NCBI GenBank assembly: GCA_029239355.1
Contig: JAQZAZ010000012.1
Coordinates: 1-64,000 of the forward strand
Direction: 5' to 3'
Source: Sphingobacterium sp.
Lineage (GTDB): Bacteria > Bacteroidota > Bacteroidia > Sphingobacteriales > Sphingobacteriaceae
Length of the DNA: 64,000 nucleotides
In this document: positions 1 to 8,135 of the stretch, one piece after another
Numbering within the stretch: the stretch's first letter is position 1
Layout: every line of letters starts with the position of its first letter
The notes under the pieces: model-generated
What the model was told of the DNA's origin: nothing
The model's database searches: none
What the model saw: the letters and a program-made list of their open reading frames with translations, nothing else
Made by a program: the position numbers and the translations under genes

Positions 1-61
1 CTTCATTTTTGCTTATTCCACAAAACGAACAATGAATGTCTCTATCGTTATTCTTCGCCAT
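1..61 (-). CDS. clpX: ClpX, ATPase subunit of ClpXP (5' end only)
   Basis: Only the first 20 codons lie in the window; the gene continues beyond base 1. The visible N-terminus contains CSFCG, the first Cys pair of the ClpX zinc-binding domain, which recruits adaptors and substrates to the AAA+ unfoldase. The ATG sits two bases after the clpP stop codon, the usual clpP-clpX order, so the two are surely co-transcribed. The identification rests on the zinc-knuckle motif plus this neighbour. Confidence 0.85.
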   Translation of the reverse strand, partial: MAKNNDRDIHCSFCGISKNE

Positions 62-63
62 CG

Positions 64-765
64 TTATTTAATAATCTCCTTCTTAGGAAGTAAAATCTCA
101 TCAATCATACCAAATTCTTTGGCCTCGTTGGCTCGCATCCAGTAATCACGATCAGAAGATTTTTCTACCCACTCGTAGGTTTGTCCGGAGTGTTCTGAAA
201 TAATGGTATATAATTCTTCTTTTAATTTCATCATTTCACGCAAGTTGATCTCCATATCCGCTGCAACCCCTTGAGCGCCGCCGGATGGTTGATGGATCAT
301 CACGCGTGAGTGACGTAAAGCAGCACGTTTGCCTTTCGCTCCTGCTACTAAGAGGACAGCACCCATAGATGCCGCAATTCCTGTACAGATTGTAGCTACA
401 TCTGGTGTGATATATTGCATCGTATCGTAGATACCTAAACCTGCATAAACACTTCCACCTGGTGAATTGATGTAGATTTGGATGTCACGTTGCGCGTCAG
501 TGGACTGTAAAAACAACAATTGTGCCTGAATAATATTTGCAACCTGGTCATCGATACCGCTTCCCAAAAATATAATACGATCCATCATCAAACGTGAAAA
601 CACATCCATCTGCGCAACGTTCAATTGACGTTCTTCAACGATGTATGGTGTAAGGTTTGTCGGGATGCTGGTCTCTGTGCGGGCAATAAAACTGTCAACA
701 TGTTGACTTCCAATGCGGTGATGCTTTACGGCATATTTTCTGAATTCGTTTTTATCTATATTCAT
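64..765 (-). CDS. clpP: ATP-dependent Clp protease proteolytic subunit ClpP
   Basis: Serine peptidase of family S14 that forms the tetradecameric proteolytic chamber used by ClpX. The catalytic triad is visible: Ser133 in AASMGA, His158 in MIHQP and Asp207 in DRDYW, with the spacing of E. coli ClpP. At 233 residues it is longer than E. coli ClpP because of an N-terminal extension of about 35 residues with no recognisable motif, seen in other Bacteroidota ClpPs. clpX follows directly. No trigger-factor gene lies upstream within the window; the 168-bp gap upstream is AT-rich and holds no gene. Confidence 0.96.
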   Translation of the reverse strand: MNIDKNEFRKYAVKHHRIGSQHVDSFIARTETSIPTNLTPYIVEERQLNVAQMDVFSRLMMDRIIFLGSGIDDQVANIIQAQLLFLQSTDAQRDIQIYINSPGGSVYAGLGIYDTMQYITPDVATICTGIAASMGAVLLVAGAKGKRAALRHSRVMIHQPSGGAQGVAADMEINLREMMKLKEELYTIISEHSGQTYEWVEKSSDRDYWMRANEAKEFGMIDEILLPKKEIIK

Positions 766-933
766 CTTTTTATTTTTTTCTATCTGTAGGACTAATATAA
801 AACTATATTTTAAAAATCAAATAAATTGAAAAGATGTTTTACATCTACTTTACATTTTTCGGTACAGCCGCTTTCAGCAAAGAAAGGTGACTTATAATAG
901 GGCTTATGCTTTTATCCATCCACTTAGAAGTTC

Positions 934-1395
934 TTAGCCGATTTCACTATAATCCGGAAGCTCTTCTATAAATTGATACGATTCGTTGTCAAAGTCAACT
1001 TTGCAATAATAGTGATTTATACCGTTGCTCACCAGTAAGTATGGAATACGATGCACGGAATTATAATTAGCAATCTGTTCGAATACTTTCTGTGTGATGT
1101 TAATGTGCGGTGCTTTGAATTCGGCCAACACAACTTTATGCCCCTTACTATTATAAATTAATAAATCACTCCGTCGCTGAAGGTTGTTTAGCTTTAACCC
1201 ACCCTCGATATTCATCAGTGACTTTGGATAATTTTTGATCAAAGCCAAATAATTTATCCAATGCTGTCGCACCCATTCCTCTGGCGTTAATACCAGTTCT
1301 TTTTTTCGCAGCTCATCAAAAATATAGACCGCGTTGTTCTTTTTGGATATTTTAGCTTTGAACGGTGGCAAATTGAGCGGTGTCGGTGAAAACAT
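934..1395 (-). CDS. HsdR N-terminal-like (PD-(D/E)XK fold) protein
   Basis: About 153 residues that look like a stand-alone type I restriction HsdR-N domain. The nuclease-type core is visible as D77, then E92-x-K94 (in AEFK), the D-x(14)-E-x-K pattern of PD-(D/E)XK enzymes. There is no helicase part, no HsdM or HsdS nearby, and the gene is divergent from holA. An ATG at 1395 (MFSPTPLN) is preferred over the longer reading frame because the upstream extension to 1539 is low-complexity and lacks family features. A TATATTTG promoter-like box ends three bases before this ATG. It is more likely a housekeeping protein of Bacteroidota than part of an active restriction system; its role is unknown. 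Confidence 0.75.
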   Translation of the reverse strand: MFSPTPLNLPPFKAKISKKNNAVYIFDELRKKELVLTPEEWVRQHWINYLALIKNYPKSLMNIEGGLKLNNLQRRSDLLIYNSKGHKVVLAEFKAPHINITQKVFEQIANYNSVHRIPYLLVSNGINHYYCKVDFDNESYQFIEELPDYSEIG

Positions 1396-1585
1396 ACACA
1401 AATATACTAAAATTTCAGCAAAAAAAGGGAATTCATAGGATTCTTCGCAGTGGTTTTTTTCGCCCTTATCGTTGCTTCTTTCAATCAATTGGTTAGATCT
1501 ATTAATTAATATTGATCGGATAGCGGGAAGAATTCTCATTGCTATGCTGCTGTAGAATTGACAGTAAAATCGTAATTTCGCTTCT

Positions 1586-2593
1586 ATGAATATAAATCCG
1601 ATCTTATCCGATATAAAGAATAGATCCTTTAAACCGGTCTATCTGCTACAGGGGGAGGAAAGTTATTTTATCGATACCATCGCAGATGCGCTGGAGTCGA
1701 CGGTGTTAAATGATGCACAAAAAGGCTTTGATCAATCTGTTTTTTACGGAAAGGATATCGATATTTCTACCGTAGTCAATGCCGCCAAACGCTATCCGAT
1801 GTTGAGCGATCATCAGGTGATTATTGTAAAGGAAGCTCAGGAACTAAAATGGAAATCAGATACGGAAGAACTTTTGATGAAGTACCTGGAACACCTGACG
1901 CCGACAACTATCCTGGTTTTTTGCTATAAGCACGGCAAATTTGACAAACGGAAGAAAATATACAAGGTGTTTGAAAAAGCCGGATTAGTTGTTGATGCGG
2001 CTAAATTATATGATGATAAAGTAGCCCCATGGATTGGTGGATACCTTAAAGATGCTGGCTGGCGCATACATCCGCAGGCAGCAGCACTGATTGCGGATTA
2101 CCTCGGCAACGATCTAGCCAAAGTATCCAATGAATTGGACAAACTGATGCTGAATGTTCCTAAGAACCAGGAGATCAGTGTGGATGATGTCGAACGCAAT
2201 ATTGGAATTTCAAAAGATTTCAATGTGTTTGAACTCAATACAGCATTGGCAAAACGTAATGCGTTGAAAGCTTATCAGATCGTGGATTATTTTGTGGCAA
2301 ACCCAAAGAACAATCCCTTGGTGATGGTGGTGGGGCAGGTGGCTACCTACTTTACCAAAATACTGAAATACCATTACCTCATTGATAAATCTGCGGCCGC
2401 AAAAGAATTGGGGGTGCATCCTTTTTTCTTAAAGGAATATGAGCTGGCAGCCCGAAATTACAATCGCCGGAAAACTTTTGATGTGCTGAATGTGCTCAAA
2501 GAGACTGATCTGAAGTCAAAGGGGGTGAATGTGCCCAGCAATTTCAATAGTGAAGAGATCCTCAAAGAAATGGTCTATCGAATTTTAAATTAG
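1586..2593 (+). CDS. holA: DNA polymerase III subunit delta (clamp loader)
   Basis: The 335-residue protein has the HolA organisation: an N-terminal AAA+-like fold beginning with PVYLLQGEESYFID (a degenerate P-loop, as expected for delta, which does not bind ATP), a middle helical region and a C-terminal collar domain containing the conserved region around NNPLVMVVGQ. Delta opens the beta sliding clamp during loading. The gene is divergent from the HsdR-N-like gene. A TAATTTCG sequence lies only a few bases before the ATG, close to the Bacteroidota -7 consensus, so the mRNA leader may be very short. Confidence 0.92.
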   Translation: MNINPILSDIKNRSFKPVYLLQGEESYFIDTIADALESTVLNDAQKGFDQSVFYGKDIDISTVVNAAKRYPMLSDHQVIIVKEAQELKWKSDTEELLMKYLEHLTPTTILVFCYKHGKFDKRKKIYKVFEKAGLVVDAAKLYDDKVAPWIGGYLKDAGWRIHPQAAALIADYLGNDLAKVSNELDKLMLNVPKNQEISVDDVERNIGISKDFNVFELNTALAKRNALKAYQIVDYFVANPKNNPLVMVVGQVATYFTKILKYHYLIDKSAAAKELGVHPFFLKEYELAARNYNRRKTFDVLNVLKETDLKSKGVNVPSNFNSEEILKEMVYRILN

Positions 2594-2643
2594 ATACTTG
2601 AAGTTCCGAAACGTTAATACGTGTTCAAAAATTCAAGGTTTCT

Positions 2644-2979
2644 TTATGGAATTTTTGCCTGCAACCCGCGTTTATTCATCAGTCTAATGTAGGTGCGATA
2701 ATCGTTAGCCGCTTTTTTAACATAGCCTTGTCCTCTTTTGAAAAACACGTCACCACGGTTTAGGTAAGCTACTTCACGTTCAGGAAAATAGACTATCACG
2801 TTGTCCAAGAAGACCTGTGATGCATCTAGCTGACCGATTTGTTCCAAAAAATAACCGATGTCATTGACCGCCGGTACATTTTTACTATGAATAGGATTTG
2901 CATTGTCAGGCTGCTCCTCGTTCAGGCCGTTCTCCATAAAATACTTTGCTGTATGCTCGTTAAAAACTCTAGGTAGCAA
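2644..2979 (-). CDS. Small TPR-like hypothetical protein, possibly a gene remnant
   Basis: The C-terminal half (LEQIGQLDASQVFLDNVI and AYLNRGDVFFKRG) resembles two degenerate tetratricopeptide repeats. The longest reading starts with TTG at 2979, immediately after a T8 tract; an in-frame ATG at 2937 is the better conventional start and would give 97 residues. It follows the secreted protein gene by 14 bases, in a different frame, so the two are not one interrupted gene unless several changes occurred. The short length and lack of a signal peptide suggest either a small cytoplasmic partner protein or a decayed TPR protein. Confidence 0.45.
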   Translation of the reverse strand: MLPRVFNEHTAKYFMENGLNEEQPDNANPIHSKNVPAVNDIGYFLEQIGQLDASQVFLDNVIVYFPEREVAYLNRGDVFFKRGQGYVKKAANDYRTYIRLMNKRGLQAKIP

Positions 2980-2993
2980 AAAAAAGGCTTTTT

Positions 2994-3674
2994 TTAGTTA
3001 TTTTTTTTTAACGAGCGAAGTAGAGCCACGTAGTCTCCAGACTTGCAGCTGATACCAATCCTTTGACTGCTGATCACGGTGGAATCGTAGGATAGGAACT
3101 CCGCATTATAGTCGTCTAGATACACCTTGACGTTTTTTGAATAGGACATATATTCGCTGTTGCTTGTACCTTCGTCATCCGATCCGGAATTATCTCGTTC
3201 AGCTAATTGCCAGCGTTTTGTAGCCGGCCGATAAACAAAATAATAACCCTCACTTTGACCAAAAGCGTTCGGCCCCCACGAAATCGAGATTCTTACGGTA
3301 TCGCGGCTGGCATTTACGTTATAATAACTCATATTATTGCACGACGCACAAATGAAAGCGTTATCATTCTTGAAGGACAACTGATAATCATTTCCTTTTC
3401 TCGCATAAAATGCCAATCCGACTTTGGTGTAACCTGGTCCGTCAAAGCTTTTATAAAATTCATGCTTGAAATTAAGCGTATCTGCTTTTTCGTAAGCAAT
3501 AAAAACTCCTGCAGGTGTTTTGCTTGTGTTTAGCTGGCTTAACTGTACCGTGTCTGTATTAAAGTAATTAGCGAAATTGCCGGGTGAAACAGCGCCTATT
3601 AGCCGTATATGCCGAGGCTGGGCTACTAAAAGCAGCGATAGGCCTATGAATAGGATAGAAAGATAAATTTTCAA
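2994..3674 (-). CDS. Secreted protein of unknown function
   Basis: The first 18 or so residues form a signal peptide (KIYLSILFIGLSLLLVAQ) with no lipobox, so the product is probably periplasmic or surface-exposed. The mature part is about 205 residues, beta-rich in composition, with one CASC pair that could form a disulphide and an acidic loop (SGSDDEG). I recognise no domain. It ends in a lysine and asparagine tail encoded by an A9 tract. It probably shares a transcript with the TPR-like gene downstream. Confidence 0.7.
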   Translation of the reverse strand: MKIYLSILFIGLSLLLVAQPRHIRLIGAVSPGNFANYFNTDTVQLSQLNTSKTPAGVFIAYEKADTLNFKHEFYKSFDGPGYTKVGLAFYARKGNDYQLSFKNDNAFICASCNNMSYYNVNASRDTVRISISWGPNAFGQSEGYYFVYRPATKRWQLAERDNSGSDDEGTSNSEYMSYSKNVKVYLDDYNAEFLSYDSTVISSQRIGISCKSGDYVALLRSLKKNN

Positions 3675-3804
3675 TCGAATGCTGTTTTATCTTAATACTG
3701 GCGTTGCTATGTAATTGGCATTTCAATCCGCTGTATGCTTATAAAAACTCTTGGGAATAGAAATTACTCGGATTTACATCAATCTGAAAAAAAACAAAAA
3801 AATG

Positions 3805-3855
3805 TTTTGTAGTTAAATAACTACATGTATATTTGTAGTCAAATGGCTACATTTG
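3805..3855 (+). promoter_or_regulatory. Promoter with four-half-site operator array
   Basis: TTTTG at 3805-3809 and TATATTTG at 3828-3835 form a Bacteroidota promoter with an 18-base spacer; TACATTTG at 3848-3855 is a second -7-like box. Superimposed are four five-base half-sites, TGTAG at 3808-3812, CTACA at 3821-3825, TGTAG at 3834-3838 and CTACA at 3847-3851, each separated by exactly 8 bases. The geometry implies a dimeric repressor binding twice over the promoter of the VOC/DoxX pair. A BlaI/MecI-type regulator is one candidate, but none is encoded next to it. The rest of the 318-bp gap 3675-3992 shows no gene. Confidence 0.65.
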
Positions 3856-3992
3856 CTATGGTCTTGTTATTTATGGATCGCCGATCTGGGTTATAATTTC
3901 GTAATATGCTGCATAACAAGTAGCGAGCGAACAGTAACCCCAAAAATGGGAGTTACTGAAAATCCAGAAGAGTAGGCAAAAATATATAATCA

Positions 3993-4325
3993 ATGAATAA
4001 AGGAATTAAAACAGTGCTCTATCCGGTAGAAGATATGGCACAATCGAAAGCATTATTCGCAAAATTATTGAACGTAGAACCCTATGTGGACAGTCCGTAT
4101 TATATTAGCTTTAAAGTTAATCATCAGGATATTGGCTTGGTTCCCAATAATCCTGAGAATGGTCTGACGGCATTTTTTCATGTCGATAACATCAAAAGCA
4201 GCCTGCAGATTCTCATTGATTCGGGAGACGAAATTATCGGTGATATAACTGACGTCGGTGGCGGGAGGTTGGTGGCAAGTGCAAAAGATAGCAGCAATAA
4301 TATTATTGGGTTGATCCAGATCTGA
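3993..4325 (+). CDS. VOC family (glyoxalase/bleomycin-resistance-like) protein
   Basis: A 110-residue protein with one vicinal-oxygen-chelate module: the start (KTVLYPVEDMAQSKALFAKLL) is the typical beta-alpha opening, and the C-terminal half carries the beta-strands FHVDNI and NIIGLIQ. Proteins of this size usually dimerise to build a metal-binding pocket. The substrate cannot be told from sequence. It lies 137 bases downstream of the operator-overlaid promoter and 60 bases ahead of a DoxX-like gene, with which it is probably co-transcribed. Confidence 0.8.
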   Translation: MNKGIKTVLYPVEDMAQSKALFAKLLNVEPYVDSPYYISFKVNHQDIGLVPNNPENGLTAFFHVDNIKSSLQILIDSGDEIIGDITDVGGGRLVASAKDSSNNIIGLIQI

Positions 4326-4385
4326 TCATGACCACCTATAACCAATCTTATACAAATAACCAATCTTAATATAAATAAAATAAAG

Positions 4386-4769
4386 ATGAAAAAGAGCATT
4401 AAAATAATTTATTGGATTTCAACTGTATGGCTGTCTTTGGGACTGGTATCAACTGCTATCATACAAATCTTTAAGATACAAACTGAAGGGGCTGGTGGGG
4501 TACAAAATGTAGATCATTTGGGCTATCCCCACTATATACTATTGCTGCTTGGTCTCTGGAAGATTTTGGCTGTCATAGCCCTGCTGCTACCGAAGAGCCC
4601 CTTGTTGAAAGAATGGGCTTATGCTGGTATTTTCTTTACGGCAACTGGAGCATTGTATTCCCATCTTATGGTAGGGGATGCTTTTGGTTTAATAGCTCCA
4701 GCTTTACTTTATCTGACTCTAATTGCAGTATCCTGGTATTTTAGACCTGCCGAAAAAAAACTTAGCTAA
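4386..4769 (+). CDS. DoxX-like membrane protein
   Basis: A 127-residue protein with four predicted transmembrane helices (about residues 7-28, 48-68, 75-92 and 98-117) and the DoxX-like layout; HYILLLLGLWKILAVIALL is the conserved second helix. Small DoxX-like proteins often accompany stress- or drug-inducible regulators and VOC proteins in Bacteroidota. Its biochemical role is not established. Two strong hairpins follow the gene and close the transcript. Confidence 0.8.
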   Translation: MKKSIKIIYWISTVWLSLGLVSTAIIQIFKIQTEGAGGVQNVDHLGYPHYILLLLGLWKILAVIALLLPKSPLLKEWAYAGIFFTATGALYSHLMVGDAFGLIAPALLYLTLIAVSWYFRPAEKKLS

Positions 4770-4813
4770 CCTTTAGTTAGATCTGTCATCCGTTTTGTTT
4801 GATGGATGCGTTG

Positions 4814-4839
4814 GATGGCCATGCCATCAGATTTTTTTT
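4814..4839 (+). terminator. Rho-independent terminator after DoxX-like gene
   Basis: GATGGC (4814-4819), loop CAT, GCCATC (4823-4828), then AGA and a run of eight T. It lies 45 bases after the DoxX-like stop codon. Confidence 0.8.
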
Positions 4840-4854
4840 GTGCTAAAACGGGGC

Positions 4855-4886
4855 AAAACCATTTAAAGATCCTTTAAATGGTTTTT
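4855..4886 (+). terminator. Second strong hairpin, probably bidirectional terminator
   Basis: A perfect 14-bp stem, AAAACCATTTAAAG (4855-4868) with CTTTAAATGGTTTT (4872-4885) around an ATC loop. A-rich and T-rich flanks would allow termination in both directions, insulating the efflux operon downstream. Confidence 0.7.
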
Positions 4887-4984
4887 GTGATTCAGGGCTA
4901 TCTTGTTGTAAATCGTTTTATTGTGGTCATTTAGCTGTTTTTTATGCAGTATTCCCTGCTGTATTTTTTACATAAATTTAATAA

Positions 4985-5022
4985 TTAAACGTTTGTTTAA
5001 ATTAAACGTTTGTTTAACTTTG
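4985..5022 (+). promoter_or_regulatory. Promoter and tandem TetR operators of the emr-type operon
   Basis: TTAAACGTTTGTTTAA occurs twice (4985-5000 and 5002-5017), 17 bases apart; each copy is an inverted repeat TTAAAC-N4-GTTTAA. The promoter is TTTG (4992-4995), 19 bases, TAACTTTG (5015-5022), so the -33 region lies inside the first operator and the -7 box overlaps the second. Binding by the TetR protein encoded 75 bases downstream would block RNA polymerase. Confidence 0.75.
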
Positions 5023-5097
5023 TCCCGCAATTAACAGAAGATAATTTTTCCGGTGGATAACAGGTATAATTATCGGTAAAAAAGTTAGGGGTTTTTA

Positions 5098-5715
5098 ATG
5101 GATTTTAACGAGAAACAAATAGATATCCTCCTTGCAGCTGAGCGACTTTTTGCAACAAAAGGATTTGATGGAACTTCCGTGCGCGACATCGCACACGAAG
5201 CAAATGTCAATGTCGCCATGATCAACTATTATTTTGGGTCAAAAGATAAGCTACTGGATACCTTTTTTGAATGGCGTGTTCCAGATTTTATGATCAATGT
5301 GGATGAACTCGCTCTTATAGAAAACGCTTTGGACAAGATTGATGCCATGGTGGATAGATCCATTAAATCAATGAATTCGCATCGAAAATTATATCATATT
5401 ATAACAATTGAAAGCTCCTTAAAGCAGCGTATGCTGGTATCAGCGGCTTTTAGGAAGCTCAAGTTGCACAACCTGGAAGTCATCTCGTCTGTCATTAATG
5501 AGGGGGTGGCACAGGGTGTATTTAAGGGGGGTAACGACCCGATTCTGATTCACTCGATGATGATGGGAACTTTTATGAATTTTCAGATGAACTACAGTTT
5601 TTTACAGGAACAGTTGCGTATTGCAAGTGATACGGAATATGCAAGGTATATCGAAACAACATTAACACAATTTATACAGAAAACAATTAAAGCTTTATTG
5701 ACATATGAAAAATAA
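5098..5715 (+). CDS. TetR/AcrR family repressor of the emr-type operon
   Basis: A 205-residue protein. The N-terminal helix-turn-helix (about residues 10-55: AAERLFATKGFDGTSVRDIA, then NVAMINYYFGSKDKLLDTFF) is the TetR signature; the remainder is the helical ligand-binding and dimer domain. It is the first gene of a four-gene efflux operon and overlaps the outer-membrane gene by 11 bases, so repressor and pump are translationally coupled. The tandem palindromes over its own promoter argue for autorepression relieved by a pump substrate. Confidence 0.92.
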   Translation: MDFNEKQIDILLAAERLFATKGFDGTSVRDIAHEANVNVAMINYYFGSKDKLLDTFFEWRVPDFMINVDELALIENALDKIDAMVDRSIKSMNSHRKLYHIITIESSLKQRMLVSAAFRKLKLHNLEVISSVINEGVAQGVFKGGNDPILIHSMMMGTFMNFQMNYSFLQEQLRIASDTEYARYIETTLTQFIQKTIKALLTYEK

Positions 5716-7015
5716 GTTGGCCAATTTAAGTGCTTTATTGCTTTTGAGTCCTTTGGGTTTGCTGGCGCAAGACAACAAACACCTGACTTTGGAAGAAATA
5801 ATTCACATGGCTGCAAACCAAAGTGTGGAAGCGAAAACTGCTGATACCAAAGTATTGGGAAGGCAGCTCGAGGTCGAAAGTGCCAAATCGAAACAGCTTC
5901 CCGATGCAAAATTGAGTGGGCAATACATGGCAATGACTACACCAAATGTGAATTTAAAGTTGGCACTGGGTGAAGGTGGTTCGGCTCCGGATATCGCTGC
6001 AAACCAGCTTTGGCTGGGACAGGCATCTGTCAGCATGCCGATTTATACTGGTGGCAAAATTAAAGGCGGAATTGCCATAGCAAAAGATGCTTTGCAAGCA
6101 GAAGAATGGAATGCTGTGGCGAGCAAAGAGCAGTTGGCGCTACGTGCTATAGCACTTTATTTGAATCTATATAAAGCACAGCAGACCAATTTGTTGATTG
6201 CTGAAAATATTAAGCAGTCGGAACAACGTGTGTCAGATTTTAAAGCCATGCTGGACAATGGGCTGATTGCAAGAAACGATCTGCTTAAGGCGGAATTGCA
6301 ATTGTCTAATTATCAAGTATCACTTCAGGAAGCGCAAAAAAACATCAAGGTGCTGAATTATCAATTGGCGAATTTGCTCAAGATTGCAGAAGATACACAA
6401 TTGGATCAGATTAATCTGGCTGAGGTCACCGGAATAGATCTTGGACTGAAGGCTTCCTATGAAGCGGCAAAAACGGAGCGATCGGATCTAAAATCATTGG
6501 CTTCCCAACGTAAGGTTGCTGAGGACCAATTGAAAGTGACCAAGTCATCCACATTGCCAAGTGTTTTTGCTTCGGCAGGATATAATGCTTTTGGCCTACA
6601 AAAGGTAGTCACAGTGACCAATGCGGCATCAGTAGGTGTCGGGATATCATATGATATCGGTTCTTTATATAAAAATAAACGGGAGGCCAACGTTGTTAAG
6701 AACCGGATCAAGGAAATCGATGAAAACCTTGAGCTACTCAATGACCGTGTAAAAGTTCAGGTGCAACAGGCTAATGAGAATTACATGCTGGCCCAGAAGC
6801 AGGATGTGGTGTACCACCAGGCGGTAGATCAGGCTGTTGAGAATTATCGTATTACCAAAGATAAGTATGATAATGGGATTGCCGATACAGATGATTTGTT
6901 GACTGCTGATGTACAACAGCTTCAGAGCAGGATCAACCTGGCAATCAGCAAAGCAAATACAATTGAAAAATACTATGACCTGCTGTTGGCAAATGGGTCG
7001 TTAAACATTAAATAG
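5705..7015 (+). CDS. TolC family outer-membrane efflux protein
   Basis: A 436-residue protein with a signal peptide (KNKLANLSALLLLSPLGLLA) and no lipobox, unlike the NodT-type partners elsewhere in the window. Two OEP repeats of long coiled-coil helices and short barrel strands are visible, for example the paired segments around residues 150-220 and 330-430. It forms the trimeric exit duct for the adaptor and MFS pump encoded next. It starts inside the tetR gene. Confidence 0.9.
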   Translation: MKNKLANLSALLLLSPLGLLAQDNKHLTLEEIIHMAANQSVEAKTADTKVLGRQLEVESAKSKQLPDAKLSGQYMAMTTPNVNLKLALGEGGSAPDIAANQLWLGQASVSMPIYTGGKIKGGIAIAKDALQAEEWNAVASKEQLALRAIALYLNLYKAQQTNLLIAENIKQSEQRVSDFKAMLDNGLIARNDLLKAELQLSNYQVSLQEAQKNIKVLNYQLANLLKIAEDTQLDQINLAEVTGIDLGLKASYEAAKTERSDLKSLASQRKVAEDQLKVTKSSTLPSVFASAGYNAFGLQKVVTVTNAASVGVGISYDIGSLYKNKREANVVKNRIKEIDENLELLNDRVKVQVQQANENYMLAQKQDVVYHQAVDQAVENYRITKDKYDNGIADTDDLLTADVQQLQSRINLAISKANTIEKYYDLLLANGSLNIK

Positions 7016-7029
7016 CAATTAATCTAGAC

Positions 7030-8133
7030 ATGGAAAATACAGTAGAAAAGGCACCTGAAAAAAAAGGTACAAATAAAAAATTCACCATTATTCTGGCCGC
7101 TCTGGTTATCTTCGGTGGGGCTTACGGAGGTTATAAATATTTACATGGTCAGGCGCATGAAACGACTGACGATGCACAGGTGGAGAAGAACATGAGCCCG
7201 ATCATCCCGCGCGTCGGGGGATTTATTTCAAAGGTTTATGTCAAGGACAATGATTTGGTGAAAAAAGGGGATACTTTGTTTACCATAGAGAGCCAAGATT
7301 ATCAGGTCCGTGTGGACGAAGCAGAAGCGGCATTGGCTGCTGCGGAAAGTAGCTTTGATGTATCAAAGGCGGATGTTTCGGCATCTTCTGCTAATGTAGC
7401 GATCTCGGATGCAACGATTCAATCAAATTTAGGAAGCATTGAGGCAGCACGTATTCGCGCAAAACAAGCGAATAACGATTATATCCGTTACCAAAATTTA
7501 TATAACAATCAGTCTATCACAAAGCAGCAATATGAGCAGGCTTTGACGGCTAAGCTGGAAGCGGACAAACAAGTTGAAATCTTACAACAACAACGCAATG
7601 CAAGTGCTTCACAACGTAATGCAATCGTGAGTAAAACGACAGTTGCTTCAAAGCAAACATCTGTGGCAGAAGCAAATATCAAAAGAGCAAAAGCACAATT
7701 GGAAGCCGCCAAATTGAATCTTTCATATACTGCTGTGCTGGCTTCAGTAGATGGTCAGGTATCTAATATTAAAGTGCAGCCAGGTCAGATGATCAACGCA
7801 GGGCAGTCTTTATTTTACATTGTCGATAACATTGAAACTTGGGTGGTCGCTAATTTTAAAGAGACACAATTGCAAAAAATGAAACCAGGTCAAAAAGTAG
7901 GTATTAAAGTGGATGCTTATCCAAATATCGAATTTGAAGGTGAAGTCAATTCATTTTCTCCGGCCACTGGTTCACGTTTCTCTTTATTGCCTCCGGATAA
8001 TGCAACGGGAAACTTTGTGAAAACGGTACAACGCCTTCCGGTAAAAATCAAATTGACAAAAGATAATAAAGCTGAAAATGTCGCTTTGCTCAGACCCGGC
8101 ATGAATGCTGATGTAGATGTGCATGTTCAATAA
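7030..8133 (+). CDS. HlyD/EmrA-type membrane-fusion adaptor
   Basis: A 367-residue protein: a short cytoplasmic N-terminus, one transmembrane helix (about residues 22-40), a biotinyl-lipoyl half domain (PIIPRVGGFISKVYVKDNDL), a long coiled-coil hairpin (about 95-220, Ala- and Gln-rich), the second lipoyl half (VDGQVSNIKVQPGQMI) and a beta-barrel region. The single anchor and absence of a lipobox place it with EmrA, the adaptor for DHA2 transporters. It bridges the EmrB-like pump and the TolC-like channel. Confidence 0.92.
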   Translation: MENTVEKAPEKKGTNKKFTIILAALVIFGGAYGGYKYLHGQAHETTDDAQVEKNMSPIIPRVGGFISKVYVKDNDLVKKGDTLFTIESQDYQVRVDEAEAALAAAESSFDVSKADVSASSANVAISDATIQSNLGSIEAARIRAKQANNDYIRYQNLYNNQSITKQQYEQALTAKLEADKQVEILQQQRNASASQRNAIVSKTTVASKQTSVAEANIKRAKAQLEAAKLNLSYTAVLASVDGQVSNIKVQPGQMINAGQSLFYIVDNIETWVVANFKETQLQKMKPGQKVGIKVDAYPNIEFEGEVNSFSPATGSRFSLLPPDNATGNFVKTVQRLPVKIKLTKDNKAENVALLRPGMNADVDVHVQ

Positions 8134-8135
8134 CT

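Noticed and set aside
934..1395. Type I restriction-modification system
   Set aside because: Only the HsdR-N-like domain is present; no helicase, methylase or specificity gene lies nearby, and the gene pairs with holA instead.
2994..3010. Possible frameshift joining the secreted protein and the TPR-like frame
   Set aside because: The two lie in different frames and the connecting frame contains a stop codon at 2998-3000, so one slip in the A9 tract cannot fuse them.
3843..3896. 17-codon frame just after the four-half-site promoter
   Set aside because: Begins within the last half-site and ends quickly; better explained as chance within a leader region.
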